Made by a program: the position numbers and the translations under genes. A DNA stretch of 64,000 nucleotides from Eubacterium sp. Lineage in GTDB: Bacteria; Bacillota; Clostridia; Lachnospirales; Lachnospiraceae. The notes under the pieces are model-generated. The model did no database searches. It worked only from the letters and a program-made list of their open reading frames with translations, and was not told the origin of the DNA. This document shows positions 50,501 through 59,410 of the stretch, one piece after another. The stretch is from NCBI GenBank assembly GCA_017938215.1, contig JAGBBZ010000017.1, forward strand, positions 1-64,000. Direction: 5' to 3'. The stretch's first letter is position 1. Every line of letters starts with the position of its first letter.

Positions 50501-52878
50501 GAAAGGATTCTACGTATCCGGAAGGTGAAATTGTATTGAAGGAAAGTGGTGTTCGTTCTTTCTTGAATACGGTTACTTTTGGAAATTTCTTCACGGACAC
50601 AGTAACAGGAACAATTAATGCAAAGGATGACATGAGTGACATTACTTCTGTTCAATATTGTGTAAGTAGTACACCGTTAGATGATACAGCGATTCGTACT
50701 TATAACAATTGGGTGGATGGAGATAGTTTCCATATTACGCCAGGTGAGGCAGAGACTTCATATGTATATGCTAAGATTGTAAATGGTGCAGGTCTTGTCA
50801 CATATGTATCTACGGATGAAGTGGTATTCGATACCAAAGCGCCGGATATTACTGGTGTATCCAATGAAGCAACATATATTGCTGAAAAGAAAGATATTGT
50901 AGTGAAAGATGAGTATCTTGCGGAAGTTACGTTGTATGAGGGCACGGATGTCAGTGGCGAAGGAGTGAAACAAGCCATTGATGCTAGTGGAAAAACAGCG
51001 ACATTTTCTGTATCAGCAGCAGATGAGGCGAAAACATATACAGTTGTAGCTGTGGATGGTACCGGAAATAAGTCTCAGGTGATATTTTCCTTGACGAAGC
51101 CTGTGTACGAGGTGTCTATGGAAGATAAGGAATTGCCAACGGTAGTATATGGTTATGAAAAAGCACCATCGGTTGTACTTGATGTAGTAAATACTGGTAA
51201 TGCAGAAATTCTTCCATCCGATATCAACATCGGAAATGATAAGCAGTTTACATTGATTCAGAATGCAGATCATTCTTATGAGATTGCAGCAGTCAAGGGC
51301 TTGCCAGCGGGCGAATATTCTACAAAAATTACTGTTTACTATAATGGAATGAACAAAGTAAATGCAAATTATTCGTTGACAGTAAAGAAAGGGGTGCTGA
51401 CAGCAACCTATAAGGGGGAAGAAGTTAAATACAATATGACTCCGGATGTTCAGAGTAAGGTAGAAGTGGCTGGCTTTGTCAATGGAGAGACGCCGGAGAC
51501 AGCTGCTGGTTATGAGACCCCAACCGTAGAATTTGCAGGAAAAGCGACAGAGACACAAGTACTTGTACCGAAAAATGGAAAAGCTGACAATTATGACTTT
51601 GAATATGTGAAAGGGGTTCTTTCGGTAACACGAAATGCAGCATCACAAGGTGGGAATGGTCAGTACACAATTCAGGGAACAAAGACGGAAAGTGGTTGGT
51701 ATAACTCGGATATAACCATTACTCCAAATGCGGGATATGCGTTGTGTGACAGCGAGGATTCTGATAAAGAATTGGAGGCAATTGTACTTACTGAGGACAC
51801 CGATGATGGTCGTAAAGAGTTTTATGTGCGTAACAAAACGACAGGAGAAGTATACAAAAAGACCGTCTTTGTATACATGAAGGATGTTGTGAATCCAGTT
51901 GTTACGGGTGTGGATAATGGGGCTGAATATTCGGATGGAGAGAAAACCGTGACAGTGACAGATGCATATTTAGCAAGTGTTACTGTAAATGGAACTCCTC
52001 AAGTTGTGTCAGAAGGAAGTGCTACTTTCACATTGGCAGCGAAGAATAATTCGACAGTATACGTAGTGGTAGCAAGAGACCGTGCAGGAAATACGGTTGA
52101 TAAGACAGTAATTATGAATAAGAATAATATTTCTTCTACGGACAACAAGACGGAGGATAGTACTGATTTGAATACCGATTCAGCTGGAAAGATCAGCAAG
52201 AAAGCAGTTATTGTTTCTGGTGCTCCGACGGCGGGGATAACAAGTTCTGCTGCAGATGTGGCAAAGGCTGTACTTGATGCCGACGAATTGAAGCAAGTGG
52301 CAAGTGGAAAAAATGTGGATATTACATTGAAGGTTCGTAATATTGATAACACGGTAAGTCAGAGCGAAAAAGAACTGATTATTGCCAATCTTCAAGGATA
52401 TACCTTGGGACAGTATTTGGATTTATCCGTATTCAAGAGTGTAAATGGAGGTGCTGAGAAGCAGGTTTCGAATTTGAACAAAAACATTTCCATTACGTTG
52501 AATATACCAGATAGTTTGTTGAACACCGATTCGTCAAAGCGGAGAGAGTTTGCAATGCTCCGTGTCCACAATGGCGAGGTTTCGTTCTTGGGAGATCAGG
52601 ATTCTGTAGCGAATACCATTACGGTATTTTCTAAGAAATTCTCTACGTATGCATTGGTGTACAAAGACGTCAAAGGAGATGGAGATAACAGCAAAGTGAA
52701 AGCGTCTACAGGTGGTAAGAAGAATGGTGGTTCCACTGGTGGCGGGGGAAGTTCATCTCCAGCTACAGGTGACAGCGCACCGATTATTCCGATGATAATT
52801 GTATTGGCAATTTCATTTGTGGGAATCATAACAATTATAGCAGTAAAAACAAAAATGAGAAGGAAAGAAGCAAAATGA
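47554..52878 (+). CDS. Large cell-wall-anchored repeat protein
   Basis: A 1774-residue surface protein. It begins with a basic stretch and two hydrophobic segments (about 19-36 and 55-73), then an acidic Glu/Thr-rich region (75-190). Many Ig-like and MBG-like beta domains follow, including three copies of a YSI-G...WY module starting near 410, 902 and 1371, interleaved with YGYE modules near 719 and 1198. The end carries a Gly/Ser spacer, sorting motif SPATGD (1735-1740), a helix and a basic tail, so a sortase should attach it to peptidoglycan. Probably an adhesin or matrix protein; ligand unknown. ATG 47554 follows AAGGAAGG. Confidence 0.85.
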   Translation: MKEKLIKFLSKIGKKHKKLVVPIMALMVVFLTIYHAIRKFFFDVRYHKARMRTLTALTSLAVVFALIVLPSLAEQGGENEEIVYVEEGAEQTPSEDVKEQTGELAVEEAPNEEAKSQEVVTEEKATEGTPENTMEKVPEELAKTQDDENEIAYIEEEVEKENDDDSITYEETKTPEKRVESSIRTYKETKNDTPLTITNPSLSLDKSGTINATYGKIAEADADITVTATAGDAEGTTTFEYLWKVKDESSAEAVNASGENNKATYSVPRDIAAGTYEFSCVVTATRSLGGKVASVKETSDSVTVQVDRAPLQQTLKDTPKEVLSYDLSDVYYDGKAHGIGATKTSAYDGIGEITVTYEDGEGEKSQEKPKKVGDYTVTVTVAQGVNYEAASDAVTLGTLTIKYWKPEGTYSIDGKVSGTDKESKEWYKESVMICPPSGCLISKTQSDFAESLVYAEGKHSVDKVYFQKNPEGYISEPVVLEKEINIDTTEPTVSIEFEADAVKSVLYRMTGSGSAFRENQKVSVTAEDGASGVKAIYYYSTTEGAVDYRNISDSQWKTYEEFNITATKAESTNYYIYAKAVDYAGNIGYASNEDVVLDSVAPEYSVDGNVISSDKKYVADEKTLKVTDANLATISVKRADSADADSSAASDVLPAYDIIEKDGTKSATVSLPAPKDTGGVYKYFVTAYDASGNSAGIAIVMVDPVSDVTVTELRFADQVYGYEDDSIDAASFTCTKAAGYTEPTEPNITSVEILQTEGTDYEAFTVVDGTKIKPVNRLHAGSYTAKVRIHYNEDSTILSTCSIKVEKAQLNAEYRGQDVWYNTMNPDFSNYIYITGFKYDESPSNPENMPYEYIAPVITNFTGPAVELGVHKMTLGGGLASDYEFAYTDGYMRILRRESDRYSIHGTKGSLLADEDNAYWYTDAEISIVPDEGYMLSQDDTDSESFTEQGFVLDADVQKTTFQFFVKNIATGEISQAMLFTYGKDSTYPEGEIVLKESGVRSFLNTVTFGNFFTDTVTGTINAKDDMSDITSVQYCVSSTPLDDTAIRTYNNWVDGDSFHITPGEAETSYVYAKIVNGAGLVTYVSTDEVVFDTKAPDITGVSNEATYIAEKKDIVVKDEYLAEVTLYEGTDVSGEGVKQAIDASGKTATFSVSAADEAKTYTVVAVDGTGNKSQVIFSLTKPVYEVSMEDKELPTVVYGYEKAPSVVLDVVNTGNAEILPSDINIGNDKQFTLIQNADHSYEIAAVKGLPAGEYSTKITVYYNGMNKVNANYSLTVKKGVLTATYKGEEVKYNMTPDVQSKVEVAGFVNGETPETAAGYETPTVEFAGKATETQVLVPKNGKADNYDFEYVKGVLSVTRNAASQGGNGQYTIQGTKTESGWYNSDITITPNAGYALCDSEDSDKELEAIVLTEDTDDGRKEFYVRNKTTGEVYKKTVFVYMKDVVNPVVTGVDNGAEYSDGEKTVTVTDAYLASVTVNGTPQVVSEGSATFTLAAKNNSTVYVVVARDRAGNTVDKTVIMNKNNISSTDNKTEDSTDLNTDSAGKISKKAVIVSGAPTAGITSSAADVAKAVLDADELKQVASGKNVDITLKVRNIDNTVSQSEKELIIANLQGYTLGQYLDLSVFKSVNGGAEKQVSNLNKNISITLNIPDSLLNTDSSKRREFAMLRVHNGEVSFLGDQDSVANTITVFSKKFSTYALVYKDVKGDGDNSKVKASTGGKKNGGSTGGGGSSSPATGDSAPIIPMIIVLAISFVGIITIIAVKTKMRRKEAK

Positions 52879-53552
52879 AGCGTACCAGACTAAAAGACAG
52901 AGACCTTCCTGATTATACGCGGGGAGAAGAAATATTCAACATGGTGTCCCACATTGTGGGTGGTGCACTGGCAATCGCAGCATTGACACTTTGTGTAATC
53001 TTTTCTGCGTTAAAAGGAGATCCGTGGAGTGTCGTAGCTTCGGCAATATACGGAGCAACAATGGTTGTTTTGTATACGATGTCTAGTATTTACCATGGAC
53101 TGAAATCCGAGACGGCGAAAAAAGTGTTTCAGATTATTGATCATTGCACGATATATTTCGTTATTGCAGGAACCTATACGCCGATTACATTGGCTGGCTT
53201 GCGGATAGAACATCCAGCCATTGCATTCGTAATATTTGGCATTGTATGGGCATGTTGTCTGGGAGCAGCGACATTTACGGCAATTGATCTGGAACGATAC
53301 AAAAAGATGGCGATGATATGCTATCTTGGAATGGGATGGTGTATTATTTTCTTCATCAAACCAACCATTGAAGTGCTTGGATTCGGAGGAATGGTTTACC
53401 TGATTACAGGTGGACTAGCCTACACCATCGGTGCAGTTTTGTATGGAGTAGGGAAAAGAAAACGATATTTTCATTCGTTATTCCATTTATTTGTTATCGC
53501 AGGAAGTGTTCTTCATTTCTTTATGATATTATTTTATGTTATTTTGTCGTGA
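52875..53552 (+). CDS. Hemolysin III family (TrhA/PAQR-like) membrane protein
   Basis: A 225-residue protein with seven predicted helices and the conserved metal-site residues of the hemolysin III/PAQR family: MVSHIVGG near the N-terminus, SSIYHGLK in helix 2, DHCTIYFVIAGTYTP, and HSLFHLFVIAGSVLHF near the end. Bacterial members influence membrane energetics and fluidity rather than acting as true haemolysins. Its start overlaps the stop of the surface-protein gene (ATGA), so it is translationally coupled to it. Confidence 0.9.
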   Translation: MKRTRLKDRDLPDYTRGEEIFNMVSHIVGGALAIAALTLCVIFSALKGDPWSVVASAIYGATMVVLYTMSSIYHGLKSETAKKVFQIIDHCTIYFVIAGTYTPITLAGLRIEHPAIAFVIFGIVWACCLGAATFTAIDLERYKKMAMICYLGMGWCIIFFIKPTIEVLGFGGMVYLITGGLAYTIGAVLYGVGKRKRYFHSLFHLFVIAGSVLHFFMILFYVILS

Positions 53553-53616
53553 CTGTCTGTAATGCAGACAGTCGCGAGGAAAATATATGTGTGAAAGCCA
53601 CAGGAAGGAGAGAATC

Positions 53617-54774
53617 ATGGTAGTAGAACCAAAAGTAAAAGGCTTTATATGTACAACAGCACATCCAAAGGGATGCGAGGAGAGTGTGAAGCGACAGATT
53701 GAATATACAAAAAAGAAGGGGACAGTAGAGGGACCGAAAAAGGTACTTGTAATCGGCTCTTCCACAGGGTACGGTTTGGCCTCTCGTATTGCTGTTACTT
53801 ATGGATATGGAGCGGATACTATTGGAGTAGCCTTTGAGCGTGAGTCAAATGGAAAACGTACAGCAACGGCTGGTTGGTATAATACAATGGCGTTTGAGAA
53901 GTTTGCAAAAGAGGATGGATATTATGCGAAATCATTCAATGGTGATGGATTCTCCAAGCAGATGAAAGAAGAGGTAATCGCGTGTATCAAAGAGGACTTT
54001 GGACAGGTGGATATGATTGTGTATAGCATGGCGGCACCAAGACGTACGATGGAAGATGGAACAACGGTTACATCCGTATTAAAAACAGTAGGCGAGCCAT
54101 TTACGAACAAAACCATTGACTTGAGAAATAATGAGATTAAAGAAGTGACAGTGCCAGAAGCGAATGAAGAAGAAATTCGGGCAACAATCCAGGTAATGGG
54201 TGGTGAAGATTGGAAAGAATGGATCCGCGCGATGCATGATGCTGGTGTTATCAAAGAAGGAGCCGTAACATTAGCCTATTCTTACATTGGTCCGGTTGTA
54301 ACTCATGCGATTTACAAAGACGGAAGCATTGGACAAGCGAAGAATCATTTGTATGATACTTCAGTGGAGCTGACAAAAGAATTTGCGGACATCGGTTTGA
54401 AGGCATACATATCCGTTAATAAAGCGTTGGTAACACAGTCTAGTGCAGCGATTCCAATCGTTCCTTTGTACATTTCTCTTCTTTACAAAGTTATGAAAGA
54501 AGCTGGATTGCATGAAGGTTGTATTGAGCAGATGGATCGCTTATTCCGTGATAAGATTACGGGAGAAGTGGAGACGGATGAAGAAGGCAGAATTCGTTTG
54601 GATGATTATGAAATGAAAGATGAAATTCAGAAAAAAATTTCAGAAATCTGGGATTCTGTGGATTCTGAATCCATTCAGGAATTGGGCGATATCAAAGGAT
54701 ATTGGGACGAGTTCTACAATATGTTTGGTTTCGGTTATGACAATGTAGACTATACAGAGAATGTAGAAATCTAG
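53617..54774 (+). CDS. fabV: Trans-2-enoyl-CoA/ACP reductase FabV (Ter)
   Basis: A 385-residue NADH-dependent enoyl-thioester reductase of the FabV/Ter family. Visible are the N-terminal family signature (VKGFICTTAHPKGCEESV), the dinucleotide-binding loop GSSTGYGLASR, the MAAPRR segment and the catalytic region with Tyr and Lys (SYIGPVVTHAIYKDGSIGQAK). It reduces enoyl-ACP in fatty acid synthesis or crotonyl-CoA in butyrate-type metabolism; sequence alone does not decide which. ATG 53617 follows AAGGAG. Apparently monocistronic. Confidence 0.95.
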   Translation: MVVEPKVKGFICTTAHPKGCEESVKRQIEYTKKKGTVEGPKKVLVIGSSTGYGLASRIAVTYGYGADTIGVAFERESNGKRTATAGWYNTMAFEKFAKEDGYYAKSFNGDGFSKQMKEEVIACIKEDFGQVDMIVYSMAAPRRTMEDGTTVTSVLKTVGEPFTNKTIDLRNNEIKEVTVPEANEEEIRATIQVMGGEDWKEWIRAMHDAGVIKEGAVTLAYSYIGPVVTHAIYKDGSIGQAKNHLYDTSVELTKEFADIGLKAYISVNKALVTQSSAAIPIVPLYISLLYKVMKEAGLHEGCIEQMDRLFRDKITGEVETDEEGRIRLDDYEMKDEIQKKISEIWDSVDSESIQELGDIKGYWDEFYNMFGFGYDNVDYTENVEI

Positions 54775-54783
54775 TTGAAAAAA

Positions 54784-54819
54784 ACACTCATATAAGATAT
54801 ACTAATCTTATATGAGTGT
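54784..54819. terminator. Perfect 15-bp hairpin after fabV
   Basis: Arms 54784-54798 and 54805-54819 are exact complements with a 6-base loop. The flanking A-run is on the left, and the T-run on the right is short (GAGATTTT). A fabV terminator or mRNA-stabilising hairpin is likely. Confidence 0.65.
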
Positions 54820-54860
54820 GAGATTTTCGGGATTATCAATCTACGGATTGGAGGGGTGCC

Positions 54861-56465
54861 ATGAAACTAGAGTTTTTAGGAGCTGCTCACGAAGTTACCG
54901 GTAGTTGTCATTACCTAGAAGTGGGTGATAAAAAACTATGTGTGGACATCGGAATGGAGCAGGGAGAAAATCTATTTGAAAACCAAGAGATACCTGTGAA
55001 TCCTGCGGAACTTGATTATGTATTGTTAACACATGCGCATATTGACCATACGGGCTTGCTTCCGATGTTATATGCAAGAGGGTTCCGTGGACGCGTATTT
55101 GCGACGAAAGCGACAGTGGATCTGAGTGGGATTATGTTACGAGATAGTGCGCATATTCAGCAGTTTGAGGCGGAATGGCGCAATCGAAAAGCACAACGTT
55201 CGGGAAATGAGCATTATGTACCGCTTTATACGATGGAAGATGCCATTGGAGCGATACGACTTTTGGTTCCATGTGAGTACGATGAGAGAATCACATTAAG
55301 TGAAGAGGTTTCCATTCGTTTTACTGATGTAGGCCATTTGTTAGGATCTTCGTCCATCGAAGTATTTGCTACAGAAGATGGTGAAAAGCGGACAATTGTA
55401 TTTTCGGGAGATTTGGGAAATAAAAATAAACCGATATTAAAAAATCCGATGTATACAAAATGTGCAGATTATGTCGTAATGGAATCTACTTACGGTGATC
55501 GTTTTCATGGAAAAACTCCAGATTATGCTGGCGAGATTGCGAAAGTTATTGAAATGACGTTTCGAAAGGGTGGCAATGTAGTGATTCCCGCGTTTGCTGT
55601 TGGTAGGACGCAAGAATTGCTCTACTTTATTCGTCAAATAAAGGAAAAAGAATTGGTAAAAACAAACGCGGATTTTGAAGTATATGTGGATAGTCCGCTG
55701 GCAGTGGAGGCTACGAACATTTTTGGTAAGAATGTGGAAGGGTGTTTCGATGAAGAAGCACGTTCCCTTGTTAATCGAGGGATTAATCCGATCGGATTTC
55801 CGGGGCTGAAACTCGCGATTACCAGTGATGACAGTAAAGCAATCAATTTAGATGCCAAACCAAAGGTTATTATATCTGCTTCGGGAATGTGCGAAGCAGG
55901 ACGTGTTCGTCATCATTTAAAGCATAATTTGTGGCGAAAAGACAGTACAATTGTTTTTGTTGGATATCAATCTCGTGGAACATTAGGTAGAAATCTGCTA
56001 GAAGGAGCCGATAGTGTACGTTTATTTGGTGAAACGGTAGAAGTAAAAGCAGATATTGTATCAATTTCCGGTATTAGTGGTCATGCAGATAAGCAGGGCT
56101 TGATCGAGTGGTTACAGGGATTTGATGAAAAAAAGCCGAGACAGGTTTTTGTTGTACATGGGGAAGATCAAGTGTGTGAAAGTTTTGCGACATGCTTGCG
56201 TACAGAGCATGGGTATGTGGCGAGTGCCCCATACAGTGGAAGTATTTTTGATCTGATTCGTGGCGAATACGAATATATGGCAGATCCAGTGTATCATAAG
56301 AAGAAGGAAACTGCCAGAAAACGCGCAATGGATGTGTTTGGTCGCCTTATTTTGGCGGGCGAGCGCTTGATGGCGGTAATTCGAAAGAACGAAGGGCTAA
56401 GTAACAAGGATGTTGCTAAGTTTACCGACCAGATTAATTCCTTGTGTGACAAATGGGACAGATAG
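54861..56465 (+). CDS. MBL-fold beta-CASP RNase-like protein
   Basis: A 534-residue metallo-beta-lactamase protein with a beta-CASP insertion and C-terminal RNA-specificity motif, as in CPSF-73-type nucleases. Metal and catalytic motifs are intact: THAHIDHTG (motif 2), GHLLGSSS (motif 3), FSGDLG (motif 4), VMESTYGDR, and SGISGHADK with VVHGE at the C-terminal end. It probably cleaves or trims RNA in the cytoplasm. The downstream EAL gene has its SD over this stop codon, suggesting coupling. Confidence 0.92.
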   Translation: MKLEFLGAAHEVTGSCHYLEVGDKKLCVDIGMEQGENLFENQEIPVNPAELDYVLLTHAHIDHTGLLPMLYARGFRGRVFATKATVDLSGIMLRDSAHIQQFEAEWRNRKAQRSGNEHYVPLYTMEDAIGAIRLLVPCEYDERITLSEEVSIRFTDVGHLLGSSSIEVFATEDGEKRTIVFSGDLGNKNKPILKNPMYTKCADYVVMESTYGDRFHGKTPDYAGEIAKVIEMTFRKGGNVVIPAFAVGRTQELLYFIRQIKEKELVKTNADFEVYVDSPLAVEATNIFGKNVEGCFDEEARSLVNRGINPIGFPGLKLAITSDDSKAINLDAKPKVIISASGMCEAGRVRHHLKHNLWRKDSTIVFVGYQSRGTLGRNLLEGADSVRLFGETVEVKADIVSISGISGHADKQGLIEWLQGFDEKKPRQVFVVHGEDQVCESFATCLRTEHGYVASAPYSGSIFDLIRGEYEYMADPVYHKKKETARKRAMDVFGRLILAGERLMAVIRKNEGLSNKDVAKFTDQINSLCDKWDR

Positions 56466-56479
56466 AGGAGGATGTCAAT

Positions 56480-57805
56480 TTGGAAGAGGCCCTAGAAAAG
56501 TCAATGCGGCAGATGAAATGCGGTTATGATTCCCTAACAGGTATTTACGATTTGGATACATTTAAAGTGAAGACAAGCAGTGTTTTGAATTCGCAAGACT
56601 CGGAACTTAAGTTTGCTTTGTTGTATACCGATATTACTCATTTTGAACGCGTAAATAACTTGTATGGGCGTCAGAAGGCAGATACATTGTTGATTGATTT
56701 AGCACAAAAGATAGCAGAGATTGATTTTGGCCTGGAGTTGTATTGTAGAAGTGTGGCAGATCATTTTGTTCTGTTACTTTCTTATGAGGACCGTAGTATA
56801 TTGGGTTCTCATTTGGAGGAATTTTGTCGTAGTTTTAATGCTATGGCTGTCGAGCGATTCCCAGAAGCAGTACCACACCTTGCCTTAGGTGCATATCTCA
56901 TAACTGATTTAAAAGAACCATTGGAAGATATGGTTGAAAAGGCAAACGAAGCAAGAAAGAGTTTGCGAGAAAGAACTTCTCTGAATGTGCTGTACTATAA
57001 TCCAGCAGAAGCAGGGAAAAAGCGACGTGCCAAGGAGATTGAGAGAGACATGCTACGCGCGATGGAGCGTGGGGAGTTTAAAGTGTATCTCCAACCGAAG
57101 TTTGATCTTACGACGAAAGAAATTGTTGGTGCAGAAGCGTTGGTACGTTGGATTCGTGACGATGGAAGCATGGTATATCCAGATGAGTTTATTCCGGTTT
57201 TTGAACGGAATGGATTTATACGACAATTGGATTTTTATATGTTAAAACAAGTCTGTGGAATGCTGAAGCGAAGATTGGCGGAGGGGAAAAAATGTATTCC
57301 AATTTCCATCAATCAATCACGTGTTTTACTTGATAGTGATACGTATACCACGGATGTTGCTTATGTGTTAAGTAGTTTTAACACACCGCCGAATTTGATC
57401 GAATTGGAACTTACAGAACGAATTTTCACCGATGCGTTGGATGAAATGGCACAGATGATGGATGTTCTGAAAAAACTTGGAATACGATGGTCAATCGACG
57501 ATTTTGGAACAGGATATTCGTCATTGAATTTATTGAAAAAGTTGCCAGTTGATATCATAAAAATCGACAAGGCATTTTTGGATGAGACGGAAACGTCGAA
57601 TGTAAGCCGAATCATCATTCGTAAGACGGTAGAGCTGACGCGTGCGTTAGACAAAGTTGTAGTTTGTGAAGGTGTAGAAACAGAAGCACAGGCAAGGTAT
57701 TTGCGAGAGATTCGTTGTGATGTAGCACAAGGATATTTGTATGCGAAACCGATGCCGATGACGGAGTTTGAAACGTTGGTGGATACGCAAGGCATTGTGG
57801 CGTAA
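56480..57805 (+). CDS. EAL-domain c-di-GMP phosphodiesterase with degenerate GGDEF
   Basis: A 441-residue cytoplasmic protein. The N-terminal GGDEF-like domain has lost its signature (SVADHF at 91-96), so it cannot be a cyclase but may bind GTP or act structurally. The C-terminal EAL domain looks active: EALVRW (219-224), ELELTER, DDFGTGYSS (340-348) and KIDKAFL. It should hydrolyse c-di-GMP to pGpG. TTG 56480 is preferred because GAGGAGG lies 8 bases upstream; ATG 56453 overlaps the previous gene and has no SD. No membrane segment. Confidence 0.87.
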   Translation: MEEALEKSMRQMKCGYDSLTGIYDLDTFKVKTSSVLNSQDSELKFALLYTDITHFERVNNLYGRQKADTLLIDLAQKIAEIDFGLELYCRSVADHFVLLLSYEDRSILGSHLEEFCRSFNAMAVERFPEAVPHLALGAYLITDLKEPLEDMVEKANEARKSLRERTSLNVLYYNPAEAGKKRRAKEIERDMLRAMERGEFKVYLQPKFDLTTKEIVGAEALVRWIRDDGSMVYPDEFIPVFERNGFIRQLDFYMLKQVCGMLKRRLAEGKKCIPISINQSRVLLDSDTYTTDVAYVLSSFNTPPNLIELELTERIFTDALDEMAQMMDVLKKLGIRWSIDDFGTGYSSLNLLKKLPVDIIKIDKAFLDETETSNVSRIIIRKTVELTRALDKVVVCEGVETEAQARYLREIRCDVAQGYLYAKPMPMTEFETLVDTQGIVA

Positions 57806-57878
57806 GCACAGATGTTAAAAAATGAAATTATATGGTGAGACACCATGTGATATAAATTAATTTTAGGAGGGTATTATA

Positions 57879-58538
57879 ATGAAATTTTTTGTTGACACAG
57901 CGAAAATCGAGGACATCAAGAAAGCAAATGATATGGGTGTGATTTGTGGTGTAACTACAAACCCATCTTTGATTGCAAAGGAAGGTGGAAGAAGTCAGGA
58001 AGATGTTTTGAAAGAAATTGCTTCTATCGTAGATGGACCAATTAGTGGAGAAGTAAAGGCTACAACAGTTGATGCAGAGGGCATGATTGCAGAGGGTAGA
58101 GAGATTGCAAAACTTCATCCAAACATGGTTGTTAAAATTCCTATGACAGTAGATGGTTTGAAAGCTACAAAGGTATTGGCGGCAGAAGGAATCAAAGTAA
58201 ATGTTACATTGATCTTTACAGCGAATCAGGCGCTTTTAGCTGCAAAAGCGGGTGCCGCATTTGTATCTCCATTCCTTGGACGTTTGGACGATATTTCTGA
58301 GCCTGGTATTGACTTGATCGAAAGCATCTCTGCTATCTTTGCAAATTATCCAGAGATTGATACAGAGATCATCGCAGCAAGTGTACGTAATCCAATTCAT
58401 GTAACAGATTGTGCATTGGCTGGTGCAGATATTGCCACAGTACCTTATGGTGTTATTGAGCAGATGACAAAACATCCACTTACGGATCAGGGAATCGCTA
58501 AATTCCAGGCTGATTACAAAGCTGTATTTGGTGAGTAA
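57879..58538 (+). CDS. fsa: Fructose-6-phosphate aldolase / transaldolase-like protein
   Basis: A 219-residue enzyme of the small transaldolase group (TalC/FSA). It shows the N-terminal [22 protein letters not shown], the Schiff-base lysine in VVKIPMT, NVTLIF and SPFLGRLDD. It either splits fructose 6-phosphate or performs transaldolase transfer; the active-site residues that decide are not resolved by eye. It is directly followed by the two transketolase subunit genes, which favours a role in the non-oxidative pentose phosphate pathway. SD AGGAGGG. Confidence 0.92.
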   Translation: MKFFVDTAKIEDIKKANDMGVICGVTTNPSLIAKEGGRSQEDVLKEIASIVDGPISGEVKATTVDAEGMIAEGREIAKLHPNMVVKIPMTVDGLKATKVLAAEGIKVNVTLIFTANQALLAAKAGAAFVSPFLGRLDDISEPGIDLIESISAIFANYPEIDTEIIAASVRNPIHVTDCALAGADIATVPYGVIEQMTKHPLTDQGIAKFQADYKAVFGE

Positions 58539-58582
58539 ATCAAGTGTGTTTGAACTATAATAATGTAAAAGGAGTAAAAACT

Positions 58583-59410
58583 ATGAATACGTTAGAACTG
58601 AAAAAAATGGCTAACGAAGTTCGTAAAGGTATCGTGACAGCTGTGCATAGTGCGAAATCTGGTCATCCAGGTGGATCTCTTTCCGCAGCAGATATTTACA
58701 CATATCTTTTCTTTGAAGAACTGAATGTGGATCCAGCAGATCCACAGAAAGCAGATCGTGACCGTTTTGTATTGAGTAAAGGACATACGGCACCTGGTTA
58801 CTATTCTGCATTAGCAAATCGAGGATTTTTCCCAGTGGAGGATTTGAAGACGCTTCGACACACAGGTTCTTATCTTCAGGGACATCCAGACAAAAAACAT
58901 ATTCCGGGAGTGGATATGTCCAGTGGTTCTCTAGGACAGGGAATTTCAGCAGCAGTAGGAATGGCGTTGTCAGCAAAATTAAGTGGCGATGATTATCGTG
59001 TGTATACACTTCTTGGCGATGGTGAGATTCAGGAAGGTCAGGTTTGGGAGGCGGCAATGTTTGCGGGACATCGTAAGTTGGACAACTTTGTTGCTATTGT
59101 AGATAACAATGGTCTTCAAATTGATGGAGATATCGCTGATGTATGTTCACCATATCCAATTGATGAGAAGTTTAAAGCATTTGGTTTCCATGTAATCAAT
59201 GTGGATGCCCATGATTTTGACGATTTGAAAAAAGCATTTGATGAAGCAAAAGCAACCAAGGGAATGCCTACGGCTATTATCGCAAAGAGTGTGAAAGGTA
59301 AAGGTGTATCCTTTATGGAAAATCAGGCAAGCTGGCATGGTACCGCTCCAAATGATGAGCAGTATGCACAGGCTATGGCAGATTTAGAGAAAGTAGGTGA
59401 GTCCCTGTGA
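58583..59410 (+). CDS. Transketolase, N-terminal (TPP-binding) subunit
   Basis: A 275-residue protein equal to the N-terminal third of transketolase. It has SAKSGHPGGSLS, LSKGHTAPGYY, GSLGQGISAAVGMA and the thiamine-diphosphate motif LGDGEIQEGQVWEAA...DNNGLQ. It forms an active enzyme only with the C-terminal subunit encoded next, whose GTG overlaps this stop by 4 bases. It moves two-carbon units between sugar phosphates. ATG 58583 follows AAAGGAG. Splitting transketolase into two genes is common in Clostridia. Confidence 0.95.
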   Translation: MNTLELKKMANEVRKGIVTAVHSAKSGHPGGSLSAADIYTYLFFEELNVDPADPQKADRDRFVLSKGHTAPGYYSALANRGFFPVEDLKTLRHTGSYLQGHPDKKHIPGVDMSSGSLGQGISAAVGMALSAKLSGDDYRVYTLLGDGEIQEGQVWEAAMFAGHRKLDNFVAIVDNNGLQIDGDIADVCSPYPIDEKFKAFGFHVINVDAHDFDDLKKAFDEAKATKGMPTAIIAKSVKGKGVSFMENQASWHGTAPNDEQYAQAMADLEKVGESL

